Shown piece by piece: positions 25,607 to 34,698 of a stretch of 41,162 nucleotides of DNA. This DNA comes from Paenibacillus alvei (GTDB lineage Bacteria; Bacillota; Bacilli; Paenibacillales; NBRC-103111): NCBI GenBank assembly GCA_945881905.1, contig CAMCVV010000020.1, forward strand, positions 1-41,162. The letters run 5' to 3'. How positions within the stretch are numbered: the stretch's first letter is position 1; the number at the start of each line of letters is the position of its first letter. The notes beneath the pieces were generated by a model that was not told where the DNA came from, searched no databases, and saw only the letters and a program-made list of their open reading frames with translations. Position numbers and translations under genes: made by a program.

Positions 25607-27724
25607 TCAATCCTTATGAAGCGCAAGGAGTGCTTGCAATTCCTCGAGGTCGTTCGTCGGCGATTGGCAAGCGAAGTTCTGGCATACATACGCAGTGGCG
25701 CGTCCACCAAGAGCAAGCTTATCGTGGACGAGTGGAATGAGTTCACGGATACCTGCTATGTCATCATTAACTTGATGTGCTTTATGTGATTGTAGGGTAG
25801 GGTGTAACACCATCAGCGCATTCGGCAGATAGGTTTGATGCACCAAGCGAATCATATCTTGTGTCGATTCATCATCTGGATCTCCAGCAATTACTATTTC
25901 GGTTGCATCTCCATACGCGAAGTCGACTGCAGCCAAGAAGAGCGAGTGCCCTGTCGGATAACTCAGTACAGCACCAGAGAACGCACGTAATTGCTCATCG
26001 GCACGTTGTGAAAGCTCAGCATTGTAAGTGAGTTTTGCAAGTCGAAGCAGATTGAGCGCTGCAGCTGAATTACCAGAAGGCAAAGCACCATCATAGATTT
26101 CCTTCGGACGCGTCGGAAGCTGTTCACCATCATGACCATAGAAAAACAAACCGCTTCTTGTGTGATCCCAGAACAGACGTAACATATCTTCATTCAACTT
26201 CACTGCAACTTGTAAGTATTTCACTTCAAATGTCGTCTGGTATAGTTCGATCAGCCCCCATACAAGGAACGCATAATCGTCGACATATCCAAGAATCGCA
26301 GCTTCCCCATCGCGATATCTCGCAAGGAGGCGACCATCTTCTCGACGCATATGCGTGAGGATGAAGTTAGCTGCTCGCTCTGCTGCATAGCGATAATCGT
26401 CGCGTCCTAGTGCCCGTGCTGCTTTGGCCATCGCTACAATCATCAATCCATTCCAAGAAGTAAGGATCTTATCATCCTTACTTGGATGAATACGTTGCTC
26501 TCTATAGGTGAACAATGCTTGCCGCGATGCTTCGATTCGTCGTCGAACATCGTCTACATGCCATTGTTTGCGCTTAGCTATGCCCTCGATGCGCCCAGCC
26601 AAGAGGTTCGGAATGTTGAGCTCCTCGAAGTTCCCTTCTGCTGAAATGTCATAGAGCTCGTTGAACAATTCACCTTCCTCAACACCTAATACAGCGATCA
26701 CTTCATCGGGCGTCCATACATAGAACTTGCCTTCTTCCCCTTCGGAGTCTGCGTCTTCAGCGCAATAGAAGCCTCCTTGCGGATCTGTCATATCACGAAG
26801 CACATACGTTAATACGTTGCTAGCAATTTCTGCATAAAGCGGGTTGCGTGTCACTTGATAGGCTTCCACATAGGTCATGCTCAGAAGTGCATTGTCATAT
26901 AGCATTTTCTCGAAATGAGGAACTAACCACTTCTGGTCCACTGAATATCGTGAAAACCCAAAACCAATGTGATCATACATGCCACCTCGTTGCATCATAT
27001 CTAATGAGTGTTCAACCATATGTAGGGCTTGCCTATCGCCAGTCCGTTTGTGATAACGCAATAGGAAGGATAAATTGTGCGAAGTCGGGAACTTAGGGGG
27101 ACTCGCGAATCCGCCAAATTCGGAATCAAATGTGCGTACATAAATCTCAAACGCTTTGTGTAAGATGGCTGCTGATACTTCCTCGCCATTTCCTTCGCGA
27201 TTTTCGAACAATCGATTCGTCGTCGATTCGATGATCTGCTGACCGATCCCTCGCACTTTGGCTTCATCTTCGCGCCACTTATCAGCGATTTGCGTCAAAA
27301 TATCCATCAACCCTGCTCGACCTTGTCTCCTAACCTTCGGATAGTACGTTCCTGCGAAGAAAGGCAATTTATCTGGTGTCAATAACACTGTAAGAGGCCA
27401 CCCTCCTTGACCCGTCATCGCTTGGCACACAGCCATATACAGATGATCTACATCAGGGCGCTCTTCACGGTCGACTTTGATCGAGATGTAGTCACGATTC
27501 AGTATTTCAGCAACTTCGACGTCTTCGAATGATTCATGCGCCATCACATGGCACCAATGGCAAGTTGAGTAACCAATACTCAAGAAGATCGGCTTATTCT
27601 GTTCCTGGGCTATCGTAAAGGCTTCATCACTCCAAGGTAACCACTGAACAGGGTTATAGGCATGTTGGAGTAAGTACGGAGATTTCTCATTGATTAATCG
27701 ATTGGGTTGATACAAGTTCGTCAT
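25607..27724 (-). CDS. Thioredoxin-fold DUF255 protein (YyaL/SSP411 family)
   Basis: Cytoplasmic protein with an N-terminal thioredoxin-like domain (about 1-165) and a C-terminal six-hairpin glycosidase-like helical barrel. The family signature is clear: [21 protein letters not shown], then [18 protein letters not shown] with the CxxC-type pair Cys55/Cys58, and [15 protein letters not shown]. The biochemical role of the family is not settled. The start is ATG 27724 (AGGTGGAG upstream), giving 705 aa; the longer open frame adds 40 residues with no family similarity. It converges on the oxidase gene. Confidence 0.9.
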   Translation of the reverse strand: MTNLYQPNRLINEKSPYLLQHAYNPVQWLPWSDEAFTIAQEQNKPIFLSIGYSTCHWCHVMAHESFEDVEVAEILNRDYISIKVDREERPDVDHLYMAVCQAMTGQGGWPLTVLLTPDKLPFFAGTYYPKVRRQGRAGLMDILTQIADKWREDEAKVRGIGQQIIESTTNRLFENREGNGEEVSAAILHKAFEIYVRTFDSEFGGFASPPKFPTSHNLSFLLRYHKRTGDRQALHMVEHSLDMMQRGGMYDHIGFGFSRYSVDQKWLVPHFEKMLYDNALLSMTYVEAYQVTRNPLYAEIASNVLTYVLRDMTDPQGGFYCAEDADSEGEEGKFYVWTPDEVIAVLGVEEGELFNELYDISAEGNFEELNIPNLLAGRIEGIAKRKQWHVDDVRRRIEASRQALFTYREQRIHPSKDDKILTSWNGLMIVAMAKAARALGRDDYRYAAERAANFILTHMRREDGRLLARYRDGEAAILGYVDDYAFLVWGLIELYQTTFEVKYLQVAVKLNEDMLRLFWDHTRSGLFFYGHDGEQLPTRPKEIYDGALPSGNSAAALNLLRLAKLTYNAELSQRADEQLRAFSGAVLSYPTGHSLFLAAVDFAYGDATEIVIAGDPDDESTQDMIRLVHQTYLPNALMVLHPTLQSHKAHQVNDDIAGIRELIPLVHDKLALGGRATAYVCQNFACQSPTNDLEELQALLALHKD

Positions 27725-27876
27725 GCGGGCTCCACCTACTTCTTGTTTCTTATGATGATGTGTGTGTATTCGTAATGGGTAATGAGACCAGTATAGCATA
27801 GAGGAAGCTTCTTGTTGAATGACCATGGACTGTTGTCTGTCCATTCCTGTTGAGCGCTATGAGTGCATGCAGTGAT

Positions 27877-28077
27877 TTATGATATGTTGATGGCGAATTT
27901 GAATTGTTCGTTTACATCTCGCTTGCTTAGATTAGGTCGAGGGTAGAACGTCACGATGCTCAACTCCTGCATATACCTGCCAACACATGGTTTGCCCACA
28001 GCTCAGAATCTCAGCTTCATCAGTTCATGCTTCATTCTTCTGCAACCAAAGGTCGGTTCTTTAAAGTGAATACTTCG
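27877..28077 (-). pseudogene. IS3-family transposase (OrfB) internal fragment
   Basis: Minus-strand translation gives SIHFKEPTFGCRRMKHEL, a TGA stop, then VGRYMQELSIVTFYPRPNLSKRD, after which similarity ends. This is the GYRRM...YPKPNLSKR segment before the integrase core of IS3-family OrfB. No IS ends are visible beside it. It lies in the 485-bp gap between the YyaL gene and the AAA ATPase gene. The rest of that gap holds only the A+T-rich ATPase promoter region (a TTGATA at 28138-28143 and TATAAT at 28163-28168 are possible elements, with a long 19-bp spacer). Confidence 0.75.
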
Positions 28078-28209
28078 CTACATACGAACTATCCTTTTCT
28101 ATGTATCTTGGTCTCCAATGTAACTTCGAATAATCGATTGATAAATCGTTAATAATTATACTTATAATTATAATAATAGTAAGTATAATAAATAAATGAG
28201 GTGGTTACA

Positions 28210-29598
28210 ATGAAACATTTTATCGATCGAGAACAAGAAATGCATTTTCTCAATGAAGAATACAATCGAAAAGGGTCTTCTTTCGTCGTGCTGTATGGTA
28301 GACGTAGAGTGGGTAAGACCGAACTTTCAGCTGCGTTTATGCGGGGAAAAAATGCACTATATTTTCTTGTAACAGAGGAAAGTGAACAGCAAAACCGCAA
28401 TTCATTTAAAGAAGTTGTTGCAGACTTTTGCAATAACGATCTATTAAAACAAGCACGGGTAGATAGTTGGGATCTATTATTCAAGACGCTTCTATCGAGA
28501 ACTGTTGATAACAAATTAATTCTCGTCATCGATGAATTTCAATACTTGGGAAAATCGTATCCAGCGTTCCCATCGGTTTTCCAAAAAATATGGGACACGA
28601 TGTTAAAAGACGAAAATATTATGGTCATTCTTTGTGGCTCACTGATACCAATGATGGAGTGTCAGACGTTGAATTATACCAGTCCCTTATATGGTAGAAG
28701 AACAGGACAAATCAAGTTGAAACAAATCCCATTTTCATATTATCATGAATTTTTTCCTGAAAAGAATCGCAAAGAATTGATCGAATATTTCGCGATTACC
28801 GGTGGTGTACCTAAATATATCGAACTTTTTTATGATAGTGAAGACATTTATTCTGCAATTGATAAAAATATATTGTCCAAACAAAGCTTTCTTTATGATG
28901 AGCCCAATTTCCTGTTGCAGCGCGAAGTGACTGAAGTTGGCAGCTATTTTTCTGTTATAAAAGCAATCGCAGCAGGTCATCAAAAGTTAGCTAAAATCGC
29001 TGGTAATTTGGAATTAAAGCAAACAGGACTAACGAAGTACCTCAGAACATTAATAGATCTTGATATTCTAGAAAGAGAAGTTCCCATAACCGAAGAAAGT
29101 CCGGAAAAAAGTAAAAGAGGATTGTATAAGATAAAAGATAATTTTATTCTATTTTGGTTTAAATTTATCTATCCAAACTTGAGTTTCATCGAGTCAGGAA
29201 ATAAAGAACTTGCGATGAAAAAAATTAAAAATCGTTTGACAAATGAGCATATCAGCTATGTGTATGAAGATATATGCATAGAAGAAATGTGGAAGTTAAA
29301 TGCGTTGGGGAAACTGAACTTTACGTTTGATAAAGTGGGGCGATGGTGGAATCATGACAATGAAATCGATATTGTCGGATTTGATAGCACTGGGACAGAT
29401 ATCATTTTTGGAGAATGTAAGTATTGGGAAGGCAAAGTGGGCGTGAATGTTCTTACTGCACTAGAGGAGAAAGCAAAGGCCGTTGAGTGGAAAAGAGAAA
29501 AGCGTAAGGAACATTATATTCTATTTTCTATTCATGGATTTACAAATGAACTGATTGCACTGACGAAAACAAGGAATGATGTGGTGTTAAGTGAGTAA
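28210..29598 (+). CDS. AAA-type ATPase with DUF234 nuclease-like C-terminus
   Basis: Orphan P-loop ATPase of the archaeal-type/DUF234 family; function unknown. The P-loop YGRRRVGKT is at 29-37 and Walker B VIDEFQYL near residue 105. A winged-helix-like part (about 255-300) is followed by a C-terminal domain with EIDIV (Glu385, Asp387) and FGECKYW (Glu402, Lys404), which fits a PD-(D/E)xK nuclease core. 462 aa is usual for the family. The start is ATG 28210 (GAGGTGG upstream) rather than GTG 28201. The gene is visibly more A+T-rich than its neighbours. IS3 remnants lie on both sides, and one IS end begins 2 bp after its stop codon. Horizontal origin is likely. Confidence 0.85.
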   Translation: MKHFIDREQEMHFLNEEYNRKGSSFVVLYGRRRVGKTELSAAFMRGKNALYFLVTEESEQQNRNSFKEVVADFCNNDLLKQARVDSWDLLFKTLLSRTVDNKLILVIDEFQYLGKSYPAFPSVFQKIWDTMLKDENIMVILCGSLIPMMECQTLNYTSPLYGRRTGQIKLKQIPFSYYHEFFPEKNRKELIEYFAITGGVPKYIELFYDSEDIYSAIDKNILSKQSFLYDEPNFLLQREVTEVGSYFSVIKAIAAGHQKLAKIAGNLELKQTGLTKYLRTLIDLDILEREVPITEESPEKSKRGLYKIKDNFILFWFKFIYPNLSFIESGNKELAMKKIKNRLTNEHISYVYEDICIEEMWKLNALGKLNFTFDKVGRWWNHDNEIDIVGFDSTGTDIIFGECKYWEGKVGVNVLTALEEKAKAVEWKREKRKEHYILFSIHGFTNELIALTKTRNDVVLSE

Positions 29599-29600
29599 AC

Positions 29601-30090
29601 TGTAAGGCTCCCTCTTGTCCAAACACAGATTTTTGAAATGTAAGATTAATTCTCCTCCCTGATTTTGAGGTTCTTATAGCTGTTCATACAAGTGATATAA
29701 TCCTTCGATGTAAACTGGCTGCCTGGATCAGTATTCATGATTTCAGGTGTCCCATGAGCTTTTATGGCCACCTGAACGGTTCTCACCACTAAGTCGGATT
29801 GCATGGTATTGCTCATCGCCCAACCTACGATGAATCGACAGCGTTCTGATATTGATTTCTTCTTGATCGCGCACTAGAGGAACTTTACTCTAATCGTATG
29901 CAGTGGATCTCGATAGCTTCAATAGCTCACACTGATGCTTCACGGTTATCTCCTGACTACTGTCATCGATTCATGTTTTCTTTTCCTTAGTACGGAGACC
30001 TGATGTTTTTTTAAGTCAATTCACATCTATGCATACTCTGATTTTGTCTTATGTTTAACATTTTGTGTCCAACCTTATGGGAGCATTACA
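29601..30090 (-). mobile_element. Degenerate IS3-family element with recognisable ends
   Basis: Imperfect terminal inverted repeats delimit about 490 bp. The left end at 29601 reads TGTAAGGCTCCC, and the right end, read inward on the minus strand from 30090, reads TGTAATGCTCCC. Both continue to a shared ACACA about 22 bp in (18 of 29 positions match by eye). Inside are minus-strand OrfB remnants. OrfA is not recognisable. No target duplication is evident. With flanking sequence this explains most of the 682-bp gap 29599-30280. Confidence 0.7.
29646..29958 (-). pseudogene. IS3-family transposase OrfB, two fused fragments
   Basis: The N-terminal fragment reads VKHQCELLKLSRSTAYD, a stop, then continues to RTLSIH. 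One base out of frame it is followed by RFIVGWAMSNTMQSDLVVR and AHGTPEIMNTDPGSQFTSKDYI, the middle of the rve integrase core with its DPGSQFTS segment (normally DQGSQFTS or DHGSQY). The DNA-recognition segment and first catalytic Asp region are deleted between two places that share CGATTCAT. The frame stops at 29646-29648. Confidence 0.78.
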
Positions 30091-30146
30091 ATGTTCATCC
30101 CGTATTCTTGTTTCTCCTGATCAATTGTTCCGCAATTCGTGTGTGG

Positions 30147-30236
30147 CATTCGATCTATCGGTCATTCGATATATCGATCATTCGATCTATCGGTCATTCG
30201 ATCATTCGGTCATTCGATTCAATCGATTCAATCGAT
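30147..30236. repeat. Octamer repeat array (CATTCGAT / CTATCGGT)
   Basis: About eleven consecutive 8-bp units: CATTCGAT, CTATCGGT, CATTCGAT, ATATCGAT, CATTCGAT, CTATCGGT, CATTCGAT, CATTCGGT, CATTCGAT, then TCAATCGA and a ninth-base-shifted TTCAATCGA. All carry TCGAT/TCGGT. It sits between the IS3 remnant and the 3' end of the EamA transporter gene. Confidence 0.9.
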
Positions 30237-30280
30237 TTCCGAATCATCTCGTCAAGACTTCTACATGATCTGATCTCCAC

Positions 30281-31150
30281 TCACACATCTCTTACTTGTT
30301 TGCTTTTGGGCCAATTCACAACGATCATCCCGATAGAGAACAACAAGGCACCTGCTAGCACATGAAGACCTACAGGTTCGCCGAAAAACAGCACGCCCCA
30401 CAGCACTGTAAACAATATATTGGAATTAGAAATCACTGAAGCTAGAAATAGAGGTACCGTCCTTAATGCTTGCGCAAACCAATAAAAGCTTAGTCCCGTA
30501 ATTGCTCCTAATGCAATTAACGCCAACAATGCGCCGAGATGAAACCCCTTGAACTCGAAAGTCAGCGGTAACGGAATAGCCGTGATCAGCGCACACCAAC
30601 TGAATATCGATAGATTCATCGTCAACGGATCGATCAAGGGGATGAGTTTCTTCTGGCTAAACATATGTAACGCAACACCAATGCCTGCCAAGACGAATAG
30701 AAGATTCGCAACGCCATTCTCAGCGATCATCTCTGACATCGATCGACCGTTCAGCATAATCATCCAGACACCTCCCATAGACAGGAGCGCACCGAGCCAG
30801 TCTTTGCTTACCATCGATTCTTTCAGAATGAACACCGAAATCAATAATAATAAAAGAAAAGAAATCGGGAAGCCTACCATATATCCATAGGAAAGTCCTA
30901 AGACGATGCCTATGTTCTCCAATAAATAATTCAAGCTTTTGCCTATTGATCCAACCCATATCCAACGATTCTTACTTCGGATGTGGATCGGGCCTTTCTT
31001 TACTCGATACACAATCGCTAATATGATCACCCCAATGAAAAACCGAAGAAAAGTTATCGTTCCACTATCCACCATAAGCGATGCCACTTTCACAAAAATC
31101 CCAACAAAACTCCATGATAACGAAACAAGAAATATGACCACAACGCCCAA
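30281..31150 (-). CDS. EamA-family (DMT) transporter
   Basis: Ten-helix drug/metabolite transporter probably exporting or importing a small metabolite; substrate unknown. Two EamA repeats are visible (about 1-135 and 145-285). Each starts with a helix ending in a small-residue/aromatic pattern (SLSWSFVGIFVK; ANLLFVLAGIGVALHMFSQKK), and the second ends with LFFGEPVGLHVLAGALLFSIGMIVV. I choose TTG 31150 as start: GGAGG lies 8 bp upstream and the helix then begins at once as in relatives. ATG 31174 lacks a site. The protein is 289 aa. Confidence 0.82.
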   Translation of the reverse strand: MGVVVIFLVSLSWSFVGIFVKVASLMVDSGTITFLRFFIGVIILAIVYRVKKGPIHIRSKNRWIWVGSIGKSLNYLLENIGIVLGLSYGYMVGFPISFLLLLLISVFILKESMVSKDWLGALLSMGGVWMIMLNGRSMSEMIAENGVANLLFVLAGIGVALHMFSQKKLIPLIDPLTMNLSIFSWCALITAIPLPLTFEFKGFHLGALLALIALGAITGLSFYWFAQALRTVPLFLASVISNSNILFTVLWGVLFFGEPVGLHVLAGALLFSIGMIVVNWPKSKQVRDV

Positions 31151-31248
31151 TGTTATACCCTCCAAAAACCACATGATTCGATTTTAACACACCCCTGCGG
31201 TTTTTGGTTACACGTGCCCACAATTATCGTTGGTAGACGACAGGGGAT

Positions 31249-31500
31249 TCACTGCCCTTCAAGAAGTTCTCCAGGTTCTACTTGCACATGACGACTCGAG
31301 ACATGGTTACCAATCGGCTCAAATCGCGTATGTCCTGGCATGTAGTGCACAGCAATCGCTCGTCGTTTCATCAGCGAAGGATTACTACGACTGCCATGCC
31401 ATATGCGTAACGTATCGGTCTGACACAATTGTGCGACTTCTTCACAGATGTGTTTTGGATCCTCTCCTCTCCACTGCTTACGTAGTGGAGAGGAGAGCAT
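31249..31500 (-). pseudogene. Phytanoyl-CoA dioxygenase family, C-terminal fragment
   Basis: Minus-strand reading gives DTLRIWHGSRSNPSLMKRRAIAVHYMPGHTRFEP then GNHV, RHV and VEPGELLEG. This is the C-terminal end of a PhyH-type Fe(II)/2-oxoglutarate dioxygenase, with the distal metal His in WHGS and the 2-oxoglutarate-binding Arg region (KRRAIAVHYM). The N-terminal two-thirds, including the HxD metal motif, are missing. The fragment begins within a perfect palindrome. The gap 31501-31588 toward copA shows no recognisable coding sequence. Confidence 0.7.
31462..31497. repeat. Perfect 14-bp inverted repeat
   Basis: CTCTCCTCTCCACT (31462-31475) pairs exactly with 31484-31497 around an 8-nt loop. 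It lies about 92-127 bp beyond the copA stop codon, at the upstream edge of the dioxygenase fragment. No T-tract follows on either strand, so it is not a typical terminator; it might still halt copA transcription or mark a rearrangement breakpoint. Confidence 0.8.
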
Positions 31501-31588
31501 TCAACATGCAAGGAATCCAGGAAGGCTTCGATGTCTGTGTAGCAATTGACGCAGCTTTCGAGGTAGCACTCTTAGATGAGTTATGGTG

Positions 31589-33865
31589 CTATGCACTTGA
31601 TTTTGAAGTACGTGTCACATTTATTTTTTGCAGTCGCAATGCATTCAACACGACGGATATCGAACTTAACGCCATAGCAGCACCTGCAACCCACGGAGCC
31701 AGTAACCCCATCGCAGCAATCGCAATCCCGATGACATTATACCCAAGCGCCCAAAATAAATTTTGTTTGATGTTCCTCATCGTCATCTGGCTCATCCATA
31801 TCGCATCGGAAATACTGAACAGATCTCCGCGAATCAAGATGATGTCTGCTGCTTCGATCGCGACATCCGTGCCACTACCCATCGCTATGCCGATATGCGC
31901 TGTAGCAAGTGCAGGTGCATCATTGACTCCATCTCCGACCATGGCTACGTGGTAACCACGAGCTTGCCACGTTGAGATTTCTTTGGCCTTATCCTCAGGT
32001 AAGACTTCTGCTAATACATGATCGATCCCTACTTGCGAAGCAATCGCTTTGGCAGTGCGTTCGTTATCCCCTGTCATCATCACGACTTGTAGACCCAAAG
32101 CCTGTAGTTGCGCTATTGCTTCTCGAGAAGTTTCCCGTAGGGTATCTGCGACAGCAACCAGTCCAGCATAATGCTGATCTATCGCTACGAACATCACGGT
32201 TTTCCCTGCTTTCTCAAGCTTACCGCTGTAATCAAGATTTTCAGAATCGATGGTTACCTCACACTGCGCCATCCATTTTCGAGTACCGATGTGGATTCGT
32301 GTATCATCAATGACTGCACGCAAACCATACCCAGGCACAGCTTCGAAATATTCTCCTTCCTTCACAGACATCGCAGGTAATTCGATGCCTCTAGCCACTG
32401 CGCCAACCACGATTGCTTCTGCAAGTGGATGCTCCGAATGTTTCTCAGCTCTTGCCACTAAGCGCAAAAACCTCATCTCATCCATACCTTGTGCAATCAC
32501 ATCTGTAAGCTCAGGCTTGCCATGAGTTATCGTTCCAGTTTTATCTAACATGATTACATCAATCCGATGTGTTGCTTCTAAGTGCTCGCCACCTTTAAAT
32601 AATATTCCCCATTCGGCAGCACGGCCTGAACCTGCCATGATCGAAGTCGGTGTCGCAAGACCCAGTGCACAAGGACAAGCAATCACCAATACGGCAATCG
32701 CTATCTCCATGGCATTCGCCATATCACCAGGCACGAGTATCCACCATAAGACAAAAGCCAGTAGCGCGATGACGATAACGATTGGAACAAAAATCCCAGA
32801 GATCACATCAGCTATGCGTTGAATCGGTGCTTTCGATCCTTGAGCTGCTTCGACGACATGGATGATTCGCGCAAGAGCAGTATCTTCGCCAATTTTCAGC
32901 GCTTTGACTTTGAGCACTCCATAAGTATTCATCGTTGCGCCAATAACAGGATCTCCTGTACCTTTCTCGATCGGAATGCTCTCTCCCGTAAACATCGACT
33001 CGTCCACAGATGAATGTCCTTCAAGAACTTCTCCGTCTACAGGGATTTGGGCACCTGGTTTGACGATGCAGATCTCACCTATACGCACATATTCAGGAGG
33101 AATCGCTTTCTCTACTCCGTCGCGAATAACAATCGCACTTTTCGCTTGAAGTTCCATCAATTTCGTGATAGAAGCTGACGTCCTTCCTTTGGCTCGTGCT
33201 TCGAACCATTTCCCAAGCAATATCAACGTAATCAAAACCGCACTCGTCTCAAAATAAAGCGACGGTACATTCATCTCATGGTGATCCACAGTACCTGTTG
33301 TAAACATCCAAGCTAAAGTGAGATACAGACTATAGAAATAAGCTGCTGAAGTACCTAATACAACCAAAACATCCATATTTGCACTTCGGTTTCGTAATGC
33401 ACTGTAAGCCCCGATGTAAAATCGCTTTCCCCAGTAAAACTGTATAGGTGACGCTAATACGAATTGGAACCATGGATTCATCAATAGTTCGGGTATCCAC
33501 ATCCACGAGGTGAAAGCAAAATGGCTAACCATCGACCATAACAGCGGTAACGAAAACACAGCAGATCCTATCCATGCGTGCAATTGACGATCCATGTCTT
33601 GCTTTCGTTGATGTGCAATATCTGATTTCTGTTGCTTGACTGAAGCCTGGAAACCGAGTTGCTCTATTTTCTTCTGAATATCCGGCAGAGAAACTCCCCC
33701 AGGTGTAATTACCACACGCGCGGATTCCAATGCAAGATTCACATGAGCAAGTTGCATGCCAGGCAACTTCATTAACCCTTTCTCGATGCGGGTAGCACAG
33801 GAAGCACAGGTCATGCCAGTGATATCGAAGTGGATTTGTGTAGATAGTTCTTCATGATTCGTCAT
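31589..33865 (-). CDS. copA: Copper-exporting P1B-type ATPase CopA
   Basis: Exports Cu(I) from the cytoplasm using ATP. One N-terminal heavy-metal domain carries GMTCASC (17-23). Eight membrane helices follow, with the intramembrane CPC motif (397-399), the phosphorylation site DKTGT (441-445), SEHPLAEA with the family His-Pro, and GDGVNDAP. The Cu(I) signatures YN (in ALGYNVIG) and M-x-x-SS (in MALSSISVV) in the last helices support copper over zinc or cadmium. The start is ATG 33865 (GAGGG upstream); the GTG at 33895 lacks a site. It follows csoR in one operon, 36 bp apart. No copZ chaperone gene is adjacent. Confidence 0.95.
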   Translation of the reverse strand: MTNHEELSTQIHFDITGMTCASCATRIEKGLMKLPGMQLAHVNLALESARVVITPGGVSLPDIQKKIEQLGFQASVKQQKSDIAHQRKQDMDRQLHAWIGSAVFSLPLLWSMVSHFAFTSWMWIPELLMNPWFQFVLASPIQFYWGKRFYIGAYSALRNRSANMDVLVVLGTSAAYFYSLYLTLAWMFTTGTVDHHEMNVPSLYFETSAVLITLILLGKWFEARAKGRTSASITKLMELQAKSAIVIRDGVEKAIPPEYVRIGEICIVKPGAQIPVDGEVLEGHSSVDESMFTGESIPIEKGTGDPVIGATMNTYGVLKVKALKIGEDTALARIIHVVEAAQGSKAPIQRIADVISGIFVPIVIVIALLAFVLWWILVPGDMANAMEIAIAVLVIACPCALGLATPTSIMAGSGRAAEWGILFKGGEHLEATHRIDVIMLDKTGTITHGKPELTDVIAQGMDEMRFLRLVARAEKHSEHPLAEAIVVGAVARGIELPAMSVKEGEYFEAVPGYGLRAVIDDTRIHIGTRKWMAQCEVTIDSENLDYSGKLEKAGKTVMFVAIDQHYAGLVAVADTLRETSREAIAQLQALGLQVVMMTGDNERTAKAIASQVGIDHVLAEVLPEDKAKEISTWQARGYHVAMVGDGVNDAPALATAHIGIAMGSGTDVAIEAADIILIRGDLFSISDAIWMSQMTMRNIKQNLFWALGYNVIGIAIAAMGLLAPWVAGAAMALSSISVVLNALRLQKINVTRTSKSSA

Positions 33866-33901
33866 CAGATATCCCTCATTTCGCTTCTTGCACACATGAC
33901 G

Positions 33902-34360
33902 TTATTTCATCAATGTATGCATTGTTTTTAACAATTCATCTACGACTTCAAGTTCACCGTCTTGAATGCGTTCGACTACACAGCTCTTCAAATGCTCAGC
34001 AAGTAACAATTTACCTACACTATTCAGTGCAGATTGCACAGCTGCGATTTGGTTCAAGACATCGTCACAATAGGTGTCTTTCTCAATCAATCCCTTGATT
34101 CCACGAATTTGACCTTCGATGCGATTGAGTCTACTAGCAAGACCTGATTTGACTTGTTTCGAATGATGGCTCCTGCGTAAGCTTACATGTAGGCTACCAG
34201 ATATACACACTTCGGATGCGTTCTCGCCAGATGTGTTCTCACCAGATATCTTCACTTCGGATGTGTTCTTACCAGATATCTTCACTTCGGATGTGTTCTC
34301 ACTAGATGTGTTCTCACCGGAAGTGTTCTGTACATTGCTATGTTTGGCCATTGCATCCAT
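33902..34360 (-). CDS. csoR: Copper-sensing repressor CsoR with repetitive N-terminal extension
   Basis: Cu(I)-responsive repressor of the copper export operon. The C-terminal 85 residues are a normal CsoR: RLNRIEGQIRGIKGLIEKD, and the Cu(I) ligands Cys98 (TYCDD), His123 and Cys127 (AEHLKSC). Ahead of it is an unusual extension of about 65 residues made of repeats such as ENTSEVKISG and KNTSEVKISG; usual CsoR proteins are near 100 aa. GAGGTG five bases before ATG 34360 and the operator just upstream suggest the extension is translated. An internal start closer to the core was considered, but I saw no better ribosome binding site. Confidence 0.9.
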   Translation of the reverse strand: MDAMAKHSNVQNTSGENTSSENTSEVKISGKNTSEVKISGENTSGENASEVCISGSLHVSLRRSHHSKQVKSGLASRLNRIEGQIRGIKGLIEKDTYCDDVLNQIAAVQSALNSVGKLLLAEHLKSCVVERIQDGELEVVDELLKTMHTLMK

Positions 34361-34378
34361 TCACCTCTTATTCACGAT

Positions 34379-34401
34379 TATATACCCCCTATGGGTATAT
34401 A
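34379..34401. promoter_or_regulatory. CsoR operator
   Basis: Near-perfect dyad with core TACCCCCTATGGGTA, flanked symmetrically by TATA on each side. It matches the known G-tract/C-tract CsoR box (two C/G runs around a TA-rich centre). It begins 19 bp upstream of the csoR start, where it would overlap the promoter of csoR-copA. Confidence 0.85.
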
Positions 34402-34428
34402 TTCAAGTCTTCACGTTCATTCCTCTCC

Positions 34429-34455
34429 AAAACAAATAAACCTCTTACATAGAGG
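34429..34455 (-). terminator. Intrinsic terminator beyond the response regulator gene
   Basis: Minus-strand stem CCTCT (34451-34455) with AGAGG (34441-34445), 5-nt loop, followed by TTTATTTGTTTTGG. It would end the transporter-sensor transcript before the csoR promoter, 244 bp after the regulator stop. Confidence 0.6.
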
Positions 34456-34698
34456 CTAATTCATTAGTATCGATATCTCTTTCTCCGTTAACCGACTTTC
34501 AAACGAATGGCATGTTTCAACAAACCGATGAACATACACCCTACGACAAGTGCATCTTCATGTGTGCAGATATCTTCGAATTATGGAGGTGCGAATTGCC
34601 ATGGTTCGATTTACTTATCTGTTTCTTTCGTATGGAGAGATACATAATCCACGTGATCGTATGTATTGTCAACAACTGTTTACAAAAACCTAGCGCAA
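34456..34698. other. Non-coding gap between csoR promoter and response regulator
   Basis: No supported gene. One minus-strand frame without a start (34498-34584) reads DALVVGCMFIGLLKHAIRLK and stops, which may be a membrane-protein scrap, but it is too short to name. Confidence 0.5.

Noticed and set aside
27725-27844. 40-residue N-terminal extension of the YyaL-like protein
   Set aside because: The family N-terminus and the AGGTGGAG site both fit ATG 27724.
28149-28529. Minus-strand 126-codon open frame
   Set aside because: Antisense to the start of the ATPase gene; the sense frame has P-loop motifs and a ribosome binding site.
29599-29620. Terminator directly after the ATPase gene
   Set aside because: The sequence there is the end of the IS3 remnant; I saw no stem followed by a T-run.
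30147-30236. Octamer array as a CRISPR
   Set aside because: Units are contiguous 8-mers without spacers, and no cas genes are present.
31230-31955. Plus-strand 241-codon open frame
   Set aside because: It runs antisense through the end of copA and the dioxygenase fragment, has no ribosome binding site and no recognisable domain; copA on the other strand explains the coding signal.
34208-34330. csoR repeats as a CRISPR or operator array
   Set aside because: They are in-frame codons of the csoR gene, of varied length and without spacers.
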